From Nostoc sp. S4 (GTDB taxonomy: Bacteria; Cyanobacteriota; Cyanobacteriia; Cyanobacteriales; Nostocaceae): a DNA stretch of 63,332 nt. The stretch lies in contig JAQYWR010000002.1 in NCBI GenBank assembly GCA_029379225.1, positions 206,402 through 269,733 of the forward strand. The letters are read 5' to 3'. A model generated the notes under the pieces. It saw only the letters and a program-made list of their open reading frames with translations, made no database searches and was not told the origin of the DNA. Below are positions 45,631 to 53,680 of the stretch, piece by piece. Numbering within the stretch: position 1 is the stretch's first letter; each line of letters begins with the position of its first letter. The translations under genes and the position numbers were made by a program.

Positions 45631-47142
45631 CTATTTTAGTTGTGTGGAAGTTGGGCTAACATAAGGCTCTAGATTTTTTGTAACTTTTTGTCCTGATATA
45701 AGATTACGTAATTGGGATATAACTTGGAAGAGGGATGGCGACTTGACAAAACATTTAAGGTCTTGTGTTAAGCCGTTAAATCTATTGCGATCTACATCAC
45801 CTGAGATACCAGGAAAACCAGTCTGATCTTCCCGGTATTGGTGAAAAGTGTAAAATTGCCAACCGCCTGGAACATTAGGAGTATCTGTATCTAAGTGTGC
45901 AATCCACAGAGGATAATCAGCAAAGCGTGAAGTGTTCCCCAACTTATCTCGCCAAAAGGAATTTACTGTGTATATTATCGGCTTGTAACCTGTAATAACT
46001 TCCACCGCAGTTAAGACCTTGGAAACACGGTCTAACCTCTGTGTCAAAGTCAAGTCATCCCAGTGATCGTTCTGTCCATTGTAATAATCTGGCTCAATGT
46101 CTACAACTGGGGGGAGATCACCTGGTTCTATCTCTAGGGCTTGAGCAAACATTTTTACCTGCGGGTCAACCTCTTCAGAAGGACGAAAGAAGAAATAAGC
46201 CCCACGAATAATACCAGCTTTCTTCATGGCAGGCCAGTAAGAAGCAAATAGAGTATCTTGCCTATCGGTTCCGTTATTCACTCTGGCATAAGCAAAGCCA
46301 ATCCCCTGACTTTTCACCTTTTCCCAATCTACATTTCCACTGAATTCAGCAACATCGATACCAAGTGCTTTGTCACTGCCCTGTGGCTCAATGAAAGACT
46401 GCATACACATTGGAATTGCTTTTGCTGGCTCGTAAAGATACCAAAAACTGAGATTAACCAGTACTAAAGCCAATCCAGAAAAAATTAAAGACTTAGAAAA
46501 TCTATTTTTTGCTACTGGAGGCTCTACAATCTCTTGATTGCTAGAAGCAAAGCTCCTCATCTTACGAGCATCAACCAATAGTTCCTCAAATTCTCTTAGT
46601 GGCTCTGATAAGGTTTCTACCAATGATGCTAAGCGAATTAAATCAGCTCTATCAGTGTGATAGGCTTTTTTGAGAGTGGCTGTGAGTTCACCAGCTGCCT
46701 GACTGGGTTTAGTATATGCGATCGCCGTCCAATATTGGGCTTGAGCAAAGTCGCGCACATCGGGATCGTCACTTTGAAGTTGCTGTTGTACATAATCCAG
46801 TAAAAAGTTCGACAGTTGATTAATCCGCTGTTGACCAAACTTTTCATCTTCCTGTAATCGCTTTAACAGCAGATTTCGTATGGACAAATCCATTTCGTAG
46901 AGTTCATGTCCAACTTCATCACAAAGGCTAGAAAGCAACAGATCCGCTACCGCTATCCAGGGAATATCTAACACTTCGGCGTGAATATCTCGTTGGAAAT
47001 TAGCCCATATCCGATATAAAAGATTGGGTGTGAGCGCTAAGGGAAAAGCAGCATGATATGCCAAATACAGATGCGCTTTTGTGAATCGTTTACCAAAAGA
47101 CTCTATACGTCGGTTAGCAACTTGAGGACTAATTTTACTCAT
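45631..47142 (-). CDS. Membrane protein with VMAP-like N-terminus and GH25 muramidase domain
   Basis: 503 residues. Residues 1-195: helical domain RFTKAHLYLAYHAAFPLALTPNLLYRIW...FQRDIHAEVLDIPWIAVADLLLSSLCDEVGHELYEMD, which I recognise as the N-terminal domain of proteins accompanying MoxR-vWA ATPases, usually fused to formylglycine-type or other effectors. Transmembrane helix about 217-237. Residues about 260-460: GH25 lysozyme fold with GIDVAEFSGNVDWEKVK, RGAYFFFRPSEE and catalytic VVDIE (about 346-350), then IIYTVNSFWR and WQFYTFHQY. GH25 enzymes cleave the glycan of peptidoglycan, so the catalytic part probably faces the periplasm. Start overlaps the vWA gene stop (ATGA). Confidence 0.85.
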   Translation of the reverse strand: MSKISPQVANRRIESFGKRFTKAHLYLAYHAAFPLALTPNLLYRIWANFQRDIHAEVLDIPWIAVADLLLSSLCDEVGHELYEMDLSIRNLLLKRLQEDEKFGQQRINQLSNFLLDYVQQQLQSDDPDVRDFAQAQYWTAIAYTKPSQAAGELTATLKKAYHTDRADLIRLASLVETLSEPLREFEELLVDARKMRSFASSNQEIVEPPVAKNRFSKSLIFSGLALVLVNLSFWYLYEPAKAIPMCMQSFIEPQGSDKALGIDVAEFSGNVDWEKVKSQGIGFAYARVNNGTDRQDTLFASYWPAMKKAGIIRGAYFFFRPSEEVDPQVKMFAQALEIEPGDLPPVVDIEPDYYNGQNDHWDDLTLTQRLDRVSKVLTAVEVITGYKPIIYTVNSFWRDKLGNTSRFADYPLWIAHLDTDTPNVPGGWQFYTFHQYREDQTGFPGISGDVDRNRFNGLTQDLKCFVKSPSLFQVISQLRNLISGQKVTKNLEPYVSPTSTQLK

Positions 47143-48560
47143 TTTCTCTGCCCCTCAAAGTTCGTAGTGCGTCCACGCAGCACATTTACAGCATCTTGTA
47201 AACCCCGACGATTGACTTCAAACATTGGAACAATGCGGGCAATTTCTCCAGATGTTGTCCCAAGCCAACGCTTTTTTGGCATCGGATTGAGCCAAGCAAT
47301 GTGACGCACCTTTTGTTTGAACTGGGCAAGAAATTTTTTGGTTAATTCGTAACGTTCCTCACTATAGCCCCCACGAGCAGCGCCAGCATCACTATAAATT
47401 AATACAGCCGTGCGGTTAGAGCAACTGTGAGTGATGATATCACTGACTAACTCTGCTTCTTGATAATTGCGATCGTGGTAAAGATATTCACTAGGGCAAT
47501 TGTGAAAATAGTAAATTCCAGATCTGCCCAAATGACCACCGCGCCAGGAAGTTCTTGCCAAACGATATGACATGTCATGAAAAGGCACCATTGAACCATC
47601 GTGGTCAATTAGTAACAGTAGTTCTGCTCGGTTCACTCGACGCGGTAGCAAAACAGGTTCGAGCAGTATACCTTGATGTCCTATCTGTTTGACTGTTGTT
47701 TCTACGTCCAACTCTGTGCGTTGTCCCTCACGTACTGGACGGCGCAAGTATCGCCAAATCTGCTTCATTTGCCGTTCAGTTACAGGAAGATACTCAGTAG
47801 TCAGGATGAAACGATTGTAAAGAATTTCCTCACTTCTACTGGTAGCTTGCAGCACTACTTGAGCTACTTGTACCTCATCTTTTATTGTTTGTGTCAATTT
47901 TGTAGGAATAGGAGAAGCAACCGAACTGGGAGTTGGTTTGGCAAGGGAGGTACTCCGATTAATGCGTTGTTCAACCCTCCGCTGAAATATCCATCTAAAA
48001 AATATATATCCAGATCCAGCACTCAAGTTTATAACTAATAGCAAGCTCCAAAAAATTAAATCTGGCTGGTTTGTGTCTTTTGGTATTGCCGTTGGCTGTG
48101 TTCTTGGTATTGAGGTTGGGTATGATGTTGGTGCTGCGGTTGGCTGTGGTGTTGTGGTTGGCTGTGCTGTTGACTGTGCGGTTGGTTGTGGTGCCTGAGT
48201 TCGCTGTTTTAAAGTTAATCCAACACCCAAGACAATTCCTATTCCGACAAACCCCAAAATCAAGTAGCGAGTAATTAGAGATGATTGATCCTGCCCAGAA
48301 TATCTAACAACTTTTTCTGATGTCGGCAAGATACTATTAATACTTATCAATTGTTCAAAGTGATATTCAAATAATCGTAACTCCTCAACCGATTTAACCC
48401 ACAAAGTCCGGCACAGACGCTTCAAAGCAGCTTGGTCATTAATCCCAAAACCAGCTTGCATAGCTTGCAATACTAACTGATACTCCTCTATGCCAAGTGG
48501 TAGACCAGCTTCACGCAGTTTAGTAAAAAGTTCCAGTAGAGGCAAATCATTCACTTCCAC
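47139..48560 (-). CDS. Membrane-anchored vWA protein of MoxR-vWA system
   Basis: 473 residues. N-terminal CoxE/SAV-like helical domain (1-75, LFTKLREAGLPLGIEEYQLVLQAM), TM1 95-117, a Pro/Thr/Gln-rich linker 120-165, TM2 167-191, then a vWA domain (about 312-470). The MIDAS reads LLIDHDGSMVPF, DxDGS rather than DxSxS, and is followed by LIYSDAGAARGG, typical of this vWA subfamily. The P/T-rich linker between two TM helices would lie outside the membrane. Starts 4 bp after the MoxR stop; the partner ATPase presumably acts on it. Confidence 0.87.
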   Translation of the reverse strand: MEVNDLPLLELFTKLREAGLPLGIEEYQLVLQAMQAGFGINDQAALKRLCRTLWVKSVEELRLFEYHFEQLISINSILPTSEKVVRYSGQDQSSLITRYLILGFVGIGIVLGVGLTLKQRTQAPQPTAQSTAQPTTTPQPTAAPTSYPTSIPRTQPTAIPKDTNQPDLIFWSLLLVINLSAGSGYIFFRWIFQRRVEQRINRSTSLAKPTPSSVASPIPTKLTQTIKDEVQVAQVVLQATSRSEEILYNRFILTTEYLPVTERQMKQIWRYLRRPVREGQRTELDVETTVKQIGHQGILLEPVLLPRRVNRAELLLLIDHDGSMVPFHDMSYRLARTSWRGGHLGRSGIYYFHNCPSEYLYHDRNYQEAELVSDIITHSCSNRTAVLIYSDAGAARGGYSEERYELTKKFLAQFKQKVRHIAWLNPMPKKRWLGTTSGEIARIVPMFEVNRRGLQDAVNVLRGRTTNFEGQRK

Positions 48561-48564
48561 GGCT

Positions 48565-49482
48565 CTATCTCAAATAACGGATATGGTCATCCCAACTTTT
48601 GAGCAACACACCACCAAATGGGATCTTACCATCCAGTTTTGCCAGAGCCTCATCTTGAGGATAACGACGCAGAACGCGAAACCAGTCAATTAATTCACTG
48701 GTGCTGGCTTTTTTGCCAGCTTCTCCTTTATCTTTTCGCATTTCTTCCCGCAAGACTAAAAAGCGAGCTACGGTTTTATCCACCAAAGCTTGGGGTGAAG
48801 CAGGAAACAGAGCATTAACAATCTGTATCAACCGCTCACGACTAGGAAATTCAACATAGTGAAACAAGCACCTTCGTAAGAAAGCATCAGGCAAATCTTT
48901 CTCATCATTGCTGGTGATTAAGATAATTGGTGCTGCCTTAGCTTTAACTTCCTGACCTGTTTCCTCGACAATAAACCGTCGCTCATCTAATTCCAGCAAC
49001 AGGTCGTTGGGAAAGTCAATGTCAGCTTTATCAATTTCATCAATCAGTACGATAGTGCGGTTTTCTTGCTGAAATGCCCGTCCCACAGGCCCCCAGCGTA
49101 CATAGGTAGTTGGGTCATCAATTCGCTCGATTTGTTCTACTGTCAGGCGATTGGAAGCAGCTAGTTGGGCATCCCGTAAACGTCCAACGGCATCGTAGTT
49201 ATACAACCCATCCTTTGCCCGACTAGTGGATTTAATATACCAAGCTTCCAAGTTCAAACCTAGCTCGTAGGCAACTGCACTTGCAAGTTGAGTCTTACCG
49301 CATCCCGGTTCACCTTTAAGCAGTAAGGGACGTTCCAAGTAAATTGCTAAGTTGACTGCTTCTATCAGTTCAGGATTAGGCAAATAGGGATATAATAGCT
49401 GTCCGTTCGTCCCCCTTTCTCCTAGTTGGGGCTGCACTTTACCTGTATATTCTAAGAGTTTTCCACCTATAGCCTTAACCAT
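48565..49482 (-). CDS. MoxR-family AAA ATPase
   Basis: 305 residues. Walker A GEPGCGKT (57-64), Walker B IVLIDEID (144-151), sensor 1 LITSND, and arginine-finger region DAFLRRCLFHYVEFP. MoxR ATPases remodel vWA partners, and here the vWA gene follows directly. The insert KDGLYNYDAVGRLRDAQLAA is typical of the subfamily. Its ATG lies 16 bp inside the 3' end of the upstream iSTAND gene, with GAGGAAAA as ribosome site, showing translational coupling. Confidence 0.93.
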   Translation of the reverse strand: MVKAIGGKLLEYTGKVQPQLGERGTNGQLLYPYLPNPELIEAVNLAIYLERPLLLKGEPGCGKTQLASAVAYELGLNLEAWYIKSTSRAKDGLYNYDAVGRLRDAQLAASNRLTVEQIERIDDPTTYVRWGPVGRAFQQENRTIVLIDEIDKADIDFPNDLLLELDERRFIVEETGQEVKAKAAPIILITSNDEKDLPDAFLRRCLFHYVEFPSRERLIQIVNALFPASPQALVDKTVARFLVLREEMRKDKGEAGKKASTSELIDWFRVLRRYPQDEALAKLDGKIPFGGVLLKSWDDHIRYLR

Positions 49483-50453
49483 TTTTCCTCTTCGTCATAC
49501 CAATTACAGCCAGACAGGTGACAAATTTCGCCCAGTGCGGGTTCTGGAATGCCATTATCACTGTTTTTCAGTATTGTTTGTACTGTTTCATCTAACCGAT
49601 CTATTAGTTTAGTTGGCAATTCGTCCGCTGCATACTCTAGCCAGTTAGTCAGTTCATCGTCAGAAAATTGGTTAATCTCAGGCAGTTTCACAGGATTATC
49701 TGGCTTCCAGGTAGGGTCGAGCTTTTCTACAAAAGGAATATTCCAACTACCTACGCAGCCATCATAATCTACTAAGAACATTAATAATTTGAATTGACTC
49801 GCTTGCAGGCTAGCCGTCTTAACTTTAGTAGCTAATACTAACCAAAAATCTTGGATCAGTTCGTGTAAAAAAGTTTCCGAAAGGCAATCTACATCGTACA
49901 AAATTAACACCACATTCTGAGTTCGCCACCATTGATAAACTCGTTCGGCAATTTCAGGAATTGAGCTTTGCCTCTCCAGACCGACTCTGGCAGCAAGTTC
50001 GCGCCACAAAGCAGCACTGTCGCTCCTGCGAGCAATGCGACTAAGTTCAATTCGCACAACCTTTCCGGTGATGATATTGGGAACATTTTGTACCACTAAC
50101 CGATTCAACAACCAGCGTTGACCATAGTAAAGCGAACCGTAGATTAGAAAAGCTGCTACTGATTGAGTCTCAATAAATTTCCGAAATGCTCGCGTTTGCT
50201 CTCTATAGCCCAATTTCAACAAAGCACGATACACTTTTCCGCTAGATAAAGCTCGTTCTAGATCGTCAAGCTGCTGAACTAATTCGTTTAGTTCAGCTTC
50301 AGTTTGTTCAATTTGCTTTTCTAATTGGAAGCGAATGAGAGTATCTGCTGCGATCGCAAAATCACGCCGTAGTCTACTTTGCTTCTCCATCAGTAAATCA
50401 TACTGCTGTTGTAAAGCTTGGCTTTTCTGCTCTAAGTACTGCTCAGCGGACAT
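49467..50453 (-). CDS. Coiled-coil/inactive STAND (iSTAND) protein
   Basis: 328 residues. Residues 1-72: coiled coil (YDLLMEKQSRLRRDFAIAADTLIRFQLEKQIEQTEAELNEL), a segment seen at the N-terminus of many cyanobacterial conflict-system proteins. Then KVYRALLKLGYREQTRAFRKFI and AFLIYGSLYYGQRWLLNRLV (about 101-120), where a STAND NTPase would have its P-loop but the GK(S/T) is replaced. LILYDVDCLSE stands at the Walker B position. This is the inactive STAND type described with MoxR-vWA ternary systems, thought to be an adaptor. First gene of the operon. Confidence 0.78.
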   Translation of the reverse strand: MSAEQYLEQKSQALQQQYDLLMEKQSRLRRDFAIAADTLIRFQLEKQIEQTEAELNELVQQLDDLERALSSGKVYRALLKLGYREQTRAFRKFIETQSVAAFLIYGSLYYGQRWLLNRLVVQNVPNIITGKVVRIELSRIARRSDSAALWRELAARVGLERQSSIPEIAERVYQWWRTQNVVLILYDVDCLSETFLHELIQDFWLVLATKVKTASLQASQFKLLMFLVDYDGCVGSWNIPFVEKLDPTWKPDNPVKLPEINQFSDDELTNWLEYAADELPTKLIDRLDETVQTILKNSDNGIPEPALGEICHLSGCNWYDEEEKWLRL

Positions 50454-50684
50454 TCAATTACTTTTTTAGTGAATAATTTTTACTTAGACGAGTAGTGAGA
50501 ATGTCGATACGGCAATCTGAGCGATCGCCTTTTGTTTCAATGGCTGAAACACTATATTCTGAGGCTAGATGTAACTTATGTAGTTTATTCTAAAAGTAAT
50601 TTACCACTTCCAGACCTAGTATAAAAATCTGGTTTAGACAGTCCGCCTTTGCCTAAGCTAACAAATTAGATATTGAGCAGCCGA

Positions 50685-51365
50685 TTATTCCTGACTTGGA
50701 TTCAATACAACAATAATTTCTGCTAGCTTAATTCCCAAAGGTTTCCAGTGGGGATTGCTGGAAGAAAAAGTACCATCTCCTGACACTGCTTGGTAATGAT
50801 TGGGATACTTTTCGGAAGCATTAGCAGCAGCGTCTACTCGTAAAATAAGTTTGCCTTGATAGCGAGATAATTTACTACTATCCAATAAAATCGTACCGCC
50901 GTAATCCCACGCCAACCCATAAAGTTTAAAGTTACCTAATTTCTGGCGTAACTCGCTTAAAGGAGTTCCTACGCCGATACCCTCACGAGTTTTCCAAGCT
51001 GAACCCAAGTTACGCACATCTAGAGGTTTGGTGCGAGTATTATCACTCCAGACTACCAACAGCGATCGCCCTCGGTCTAAGTTTAATTGAGTAGCAGCAA
51101 AACTACCGATTCCTTCAGCACCGGAAATGGTTTGATCGACAAGACGAGACGCACCAAACAGCTTTACTAAATCCTGTTTGGTGGTTGTACGCGTTATCGA
51201 CCCAACTCTTTCGCCAGGAACAATCAAGGTGTCTGTTAATGATTGCGATTTAGCAATAGTAACCGAATGCTCAATTTTGTGGGGGAGTGCAACTGCTTGT
51301 TTTGCTGAGTAAGTTAGCAGTAAAACTAACACAGTTGTGGCAATACTTTTAATATATGATTTCAC
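50685..51365 (-). CDS. Exported protein of unknown function
   Basis: 226 residues. Signal peptide about 1-26 (STALLV-like hydrophobic core ending AVA). Body: LIVPGERVGSITRTTTKQDLVKLFGASRLVDQTISG, VVWSDNTRTKPLDVRN, IGVGTPLSELRQKLG, then a C-terminal KLAEIIVVLNP. The repeated G(V/I)G-T-x-L pattern suggests a two-lobe lipocalin-like or SH3-like fold, but I do not recognise it. Not obviously linked to the P-type ATPase downstream of it, though on the same strand. Confidence 0.65.
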   Translation of the reverse strand: MKSYIKSIATTVLVLLLTYSAKQAVALPHKIEHSVTIAKSQSLTDTLIVPGERVGSITRTTTKQDLVKLFGASRLVDQTISGAEGIGSFAATQLNLDRGRSLLVVWSDNTRTKPLDVRNLGSAWKTREGIGVGTPLSELRQKLGNFKLYGLAWDYGGTILLDSSKLSRYQGKLILRVDAAANASEKYPNHYQAVSGDGTFSSSNPHWKPLGIKLAEIIVVLNPSQE

Positions 51366-51470
51366 GGTGTACCTCGAAATAATACGATTGGGAATGGTTG
51401 CTTCAATTATTACTTTTCAGTTTTAACGACTACAATTTCCCAATCACGGATTCCCGATTTTATCAAAACT

Positions 51471-53453
51471 TTATTTGATTACTCTAGTTGCGTTTAAAAT
51501 TGCCAGCATTGCTACCCCGACATCTGCAAATACAGCTTCCCACATTGTCGCTATCCCGAAAATACCCAATCCAATAAATACACCTTTAATTGCTAAAGCA
51601 AACCCAATATTTTGCCAAACAATTGTCCGGGTTTTTTTTGCAATTTGGATTGCTTCTGCTACTTTTGACGGTGCATCTGTCATGATGACAATATCGGCAG
51701 TTTCTATAGCTGCATCTGAACCCAAACCGCCCATTGCCATACCAACATCTGCTCTGGCAATTACTGGCGCATCATTAATACCATCGCCAATAAAGGCTAC
51801 TTTACTATGTTTGTCGGCTGTGCTGAGGAATTTTTCAATAGCATTGACTTTTTCTTCAGGTAATAACTCTGCTTCGTAAATATCTATGCCAATTTCTTGA
51901 GCAATTTGAGAGGCGATCGCTTGATTATCTCCTGTCAACATTACTATTTTATCTACACCCATTTTTTTAAGTGTTTGAATTGCCTGTTTTGCATCTTCTT
52001 TAACTTCGTCAGCAATTACTATATATCCAGCATAAATATTATCTACTGCTAAATTAATAACTGTTCCTTCTACTAGGCAATTATCATGAGCAATGTGTTC
52101 TTTATGCAATAGGCGATCGCTTCCTGCTATTATCACCTTATTTTCAACTTTAGCTCTAATTCCATAACCTGCTATCTCTTCATAATCTCTTACGTCAGAT
52201 GCATCGATTTTGCCACCGTAAGCATTACGGATAGATTGGGCAATGGGATGATTTGAATGTGATTCTACCTTAGCAGCTAATTCTATTAATTCTTTTTCAT
52301 TAAAGCCATTCTTTGGTACTATATTTGCTACTTGAAATACTCCTTTGGTTAACGTCCCTGTTTTATCAAAAACAACTGTTTTGACTGCATTCAAACTATC
52401 TAAAAAGGTAGAGCCTTTCACTAAAATCCCACGTCTAGCCGCTCCTCCTACACCTCCAAAGTAACCTAATGGAATACTAATAACTAACCCACATGGGCAA
52501 GAAATAACTAATAAAATCAGGGCGCGATAAATCCATTCTGAAGAAGTTGCACCAGAAATAAATAAAGGAGGTAACAAAGCAACTGCAACAGATGTAAAAA
52601 CTACTATTGGCGTGTAATATCGAGCAAATTTAGTAATAAATTTCTCTGTTTCTGCTTTTTTGCTTTTGGCATTTTGCACCAAGTCTAATATTTTAGCAAT
52701 AGAAGATTCATCAAAAAGTTTTGTGACTTTGATGCTGAGAACACCTATTTTATTGATTGTCCCAGCTAAAACTGTTTCTCCTAGCTTCACTGTTCGCGGT
52801 ACAGATTCTCCAGTTAATGCAGATGTATCAATTTGGGAATTCCCTTCGATGATTTCACCATCTAAAGGAATCTTTTCTCCAGGTTTAACAACAATAATAT
52901 CTCCAATACTTACTGTTTCTGGCGAGACTGTTTTGAGTCCTTTTTCTGTCTGGATATTTGCATAGTCTGGGCGTACTTCTAATAAAGCTTTGATCGAATT
53001 ACGGGAACGACTGACGGCGATATCTTGGAACAATTCCCCAATTTTGTAAAATAGCATAACTCCAACAGCTTCGGGTAATTTATGAATTGCGATCGCCCCG
53101 AGTGTCGCTACTGTCATTAAAAACGTTTCATCAAATATTCTGCCTCTAAGTATATTCCGTCCAGCAGTTTTTAAAACACTCCATCCACTTAATAAATAAG
53201 CAGGAATGAAAATCAAATATTCACCTATTGAATAAAGTGTATTATGTAACTTTTCTTCAAAAATTACACCAGGTATATATAAACTTAAAATCACTACTAA
53301 AGGAAATAACTCATTTTTAAGATTGAATTCTTCACTGTGATGATGATTGTGGTCATGGTTATGATTCTCATCATGATGATGGTTATGATTCTCAGGATGC
53401 TCGTGTTCACAGTGACCACAACCTGAAGATTCTAAATGTAGTTTTGGCTTCAT
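51471..53453 (-). CDS. Heavy-metal (Zn/Cd/Pb-type) P1B ATPase
   Basis: 660 residues. N-terminal 43 residues are a His-rich metal tail (CGHCEHEHPENHNHHHDENHNH) instead of a GMTCxxC HMA domain. Then eight-helix P1B topology with TGES (actuator), SCPCGLV metal motif (about 318), DKTGTLTKG (phosphorylated Asp about 364), SNHPIA (HP motif), TGDN and GDGINDAPVIA hinge. CPC with a His-rich tail is typical of zinc, cadmium or lead exporters of cyanobacteria. No SmtB/ArsR repressor gene adjacent, but a 12-5-12 inverted repeat lies 55 bp upstream. Confidence 0.92.
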   Translation of the reverse strand: MKPKLHLESSGCGHCEHEHPENHNHHHDENHNHDHNHHHSEEFNLKNELFPLVVILSLYIPGVIFEEKLHNTLYSIGEYLIFIPAYLLSGWSVLKTAGRNILRGRIFDETFLMTVATLGAIAIHKLPEAVGVMLFYKIGELFQDIAVSRSRNSIKALLEVRPDYANIQTEKGLKTVSPETVSIGDIIVVKPGEKIPLDGEIIEGNSQIDTSALTGESVPRTVKLGETVLAGTINKIGVLSIKVTKLFDESSIAKILDLVQNAKSKKAETEKFITKFARYYTPIVVFTSVAVALLPPLFISGATSSEWIYRALILLVISCPCGLVISIPLGYFGGVGGAARRGILVKGSTFLDSLNAVKTVVFDKTGTLTKGVFQVANIVPKNGFNEKELIELAAKVESHSNHPIAQSIRNAYGGKIDASDVRDYEEIAGYGIRAKVENKVIIAGSDRLLHKEHIAHDNCLVEGTVINLAVDNIYAGYIVIADEVKEDAKQAIQTLKKMGVDKIVMLTGDNQAIASQIAQEIGIDIYEAELLPEEKVNAIEKFLSTADKHSKVAFIGDGINDAPVIARADVGMAMGGLGSDAAIETADIVIMTDAPSKVAEAIQIAKKTRTIVWQNIGFALAIKGVFIGLGIFGIATMWEAVFADVGVAMLAILNATRVIK

Positions 53454-53507
53454 TTTTCTTGATATTGGTAAGTTATTTAATATAGAACCTATATTTTAAT
53501 GTAATTA

Positions 53508-53536
53508 AAAAAATAAGTTTTTACAACTTATTTTTT
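53508..53536. promoter_or_regulatory. 12-5-12 inverted repeat upstream of the metal ATPase
   Basis: AAAAAATAAGTT (53508-53519) and AACTTATTTTTT (53525-53536) are perfect complements with a 5-base spacer, 55 bp before the ATPase ATG. It could be the operator of a metal-responsive repressor, or, read on the plus strand, an AT-rich terminator-like hairpin with no gene to serve. The first interpretation fits the position better. Confidence 0.45.
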
Positions 53537-53541
53537 AAGAA

Positions 53542-53556
53542 TGATAATCTATATCA
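53542..53556. promoter_or_regulatory. Fur/Zur-like box candidate
   Basis: TGATAATCTATATCA matches a 7-1-7 Fur-family consensus (TGATAAT-N-ATTATCA) at 13 of 15 positions by eye. It lies directly upstream of the 12-5-12 repeat in front of the metal ATPase. AT-rich chance matches are possible. Confidence 0.3.
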
Positions 53557-53680
53557 ATAATTAATAATTATTCCAAATTCAAGAATATATTTGAAGATAA
53601 TTTGTTATCAAAAATTGAGATTTTAGTATATATAATACTTTATTTAAAATTTATTTTATTTATTTGTAATTGTCGAAAAA

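Noticed and set aside
47673..48274. Long plus-strand ORFs opposite the vWA gene
   Set aside because: Shadow frames caused by the Pro/Thr/Gln-rich linker of the vWA protein.
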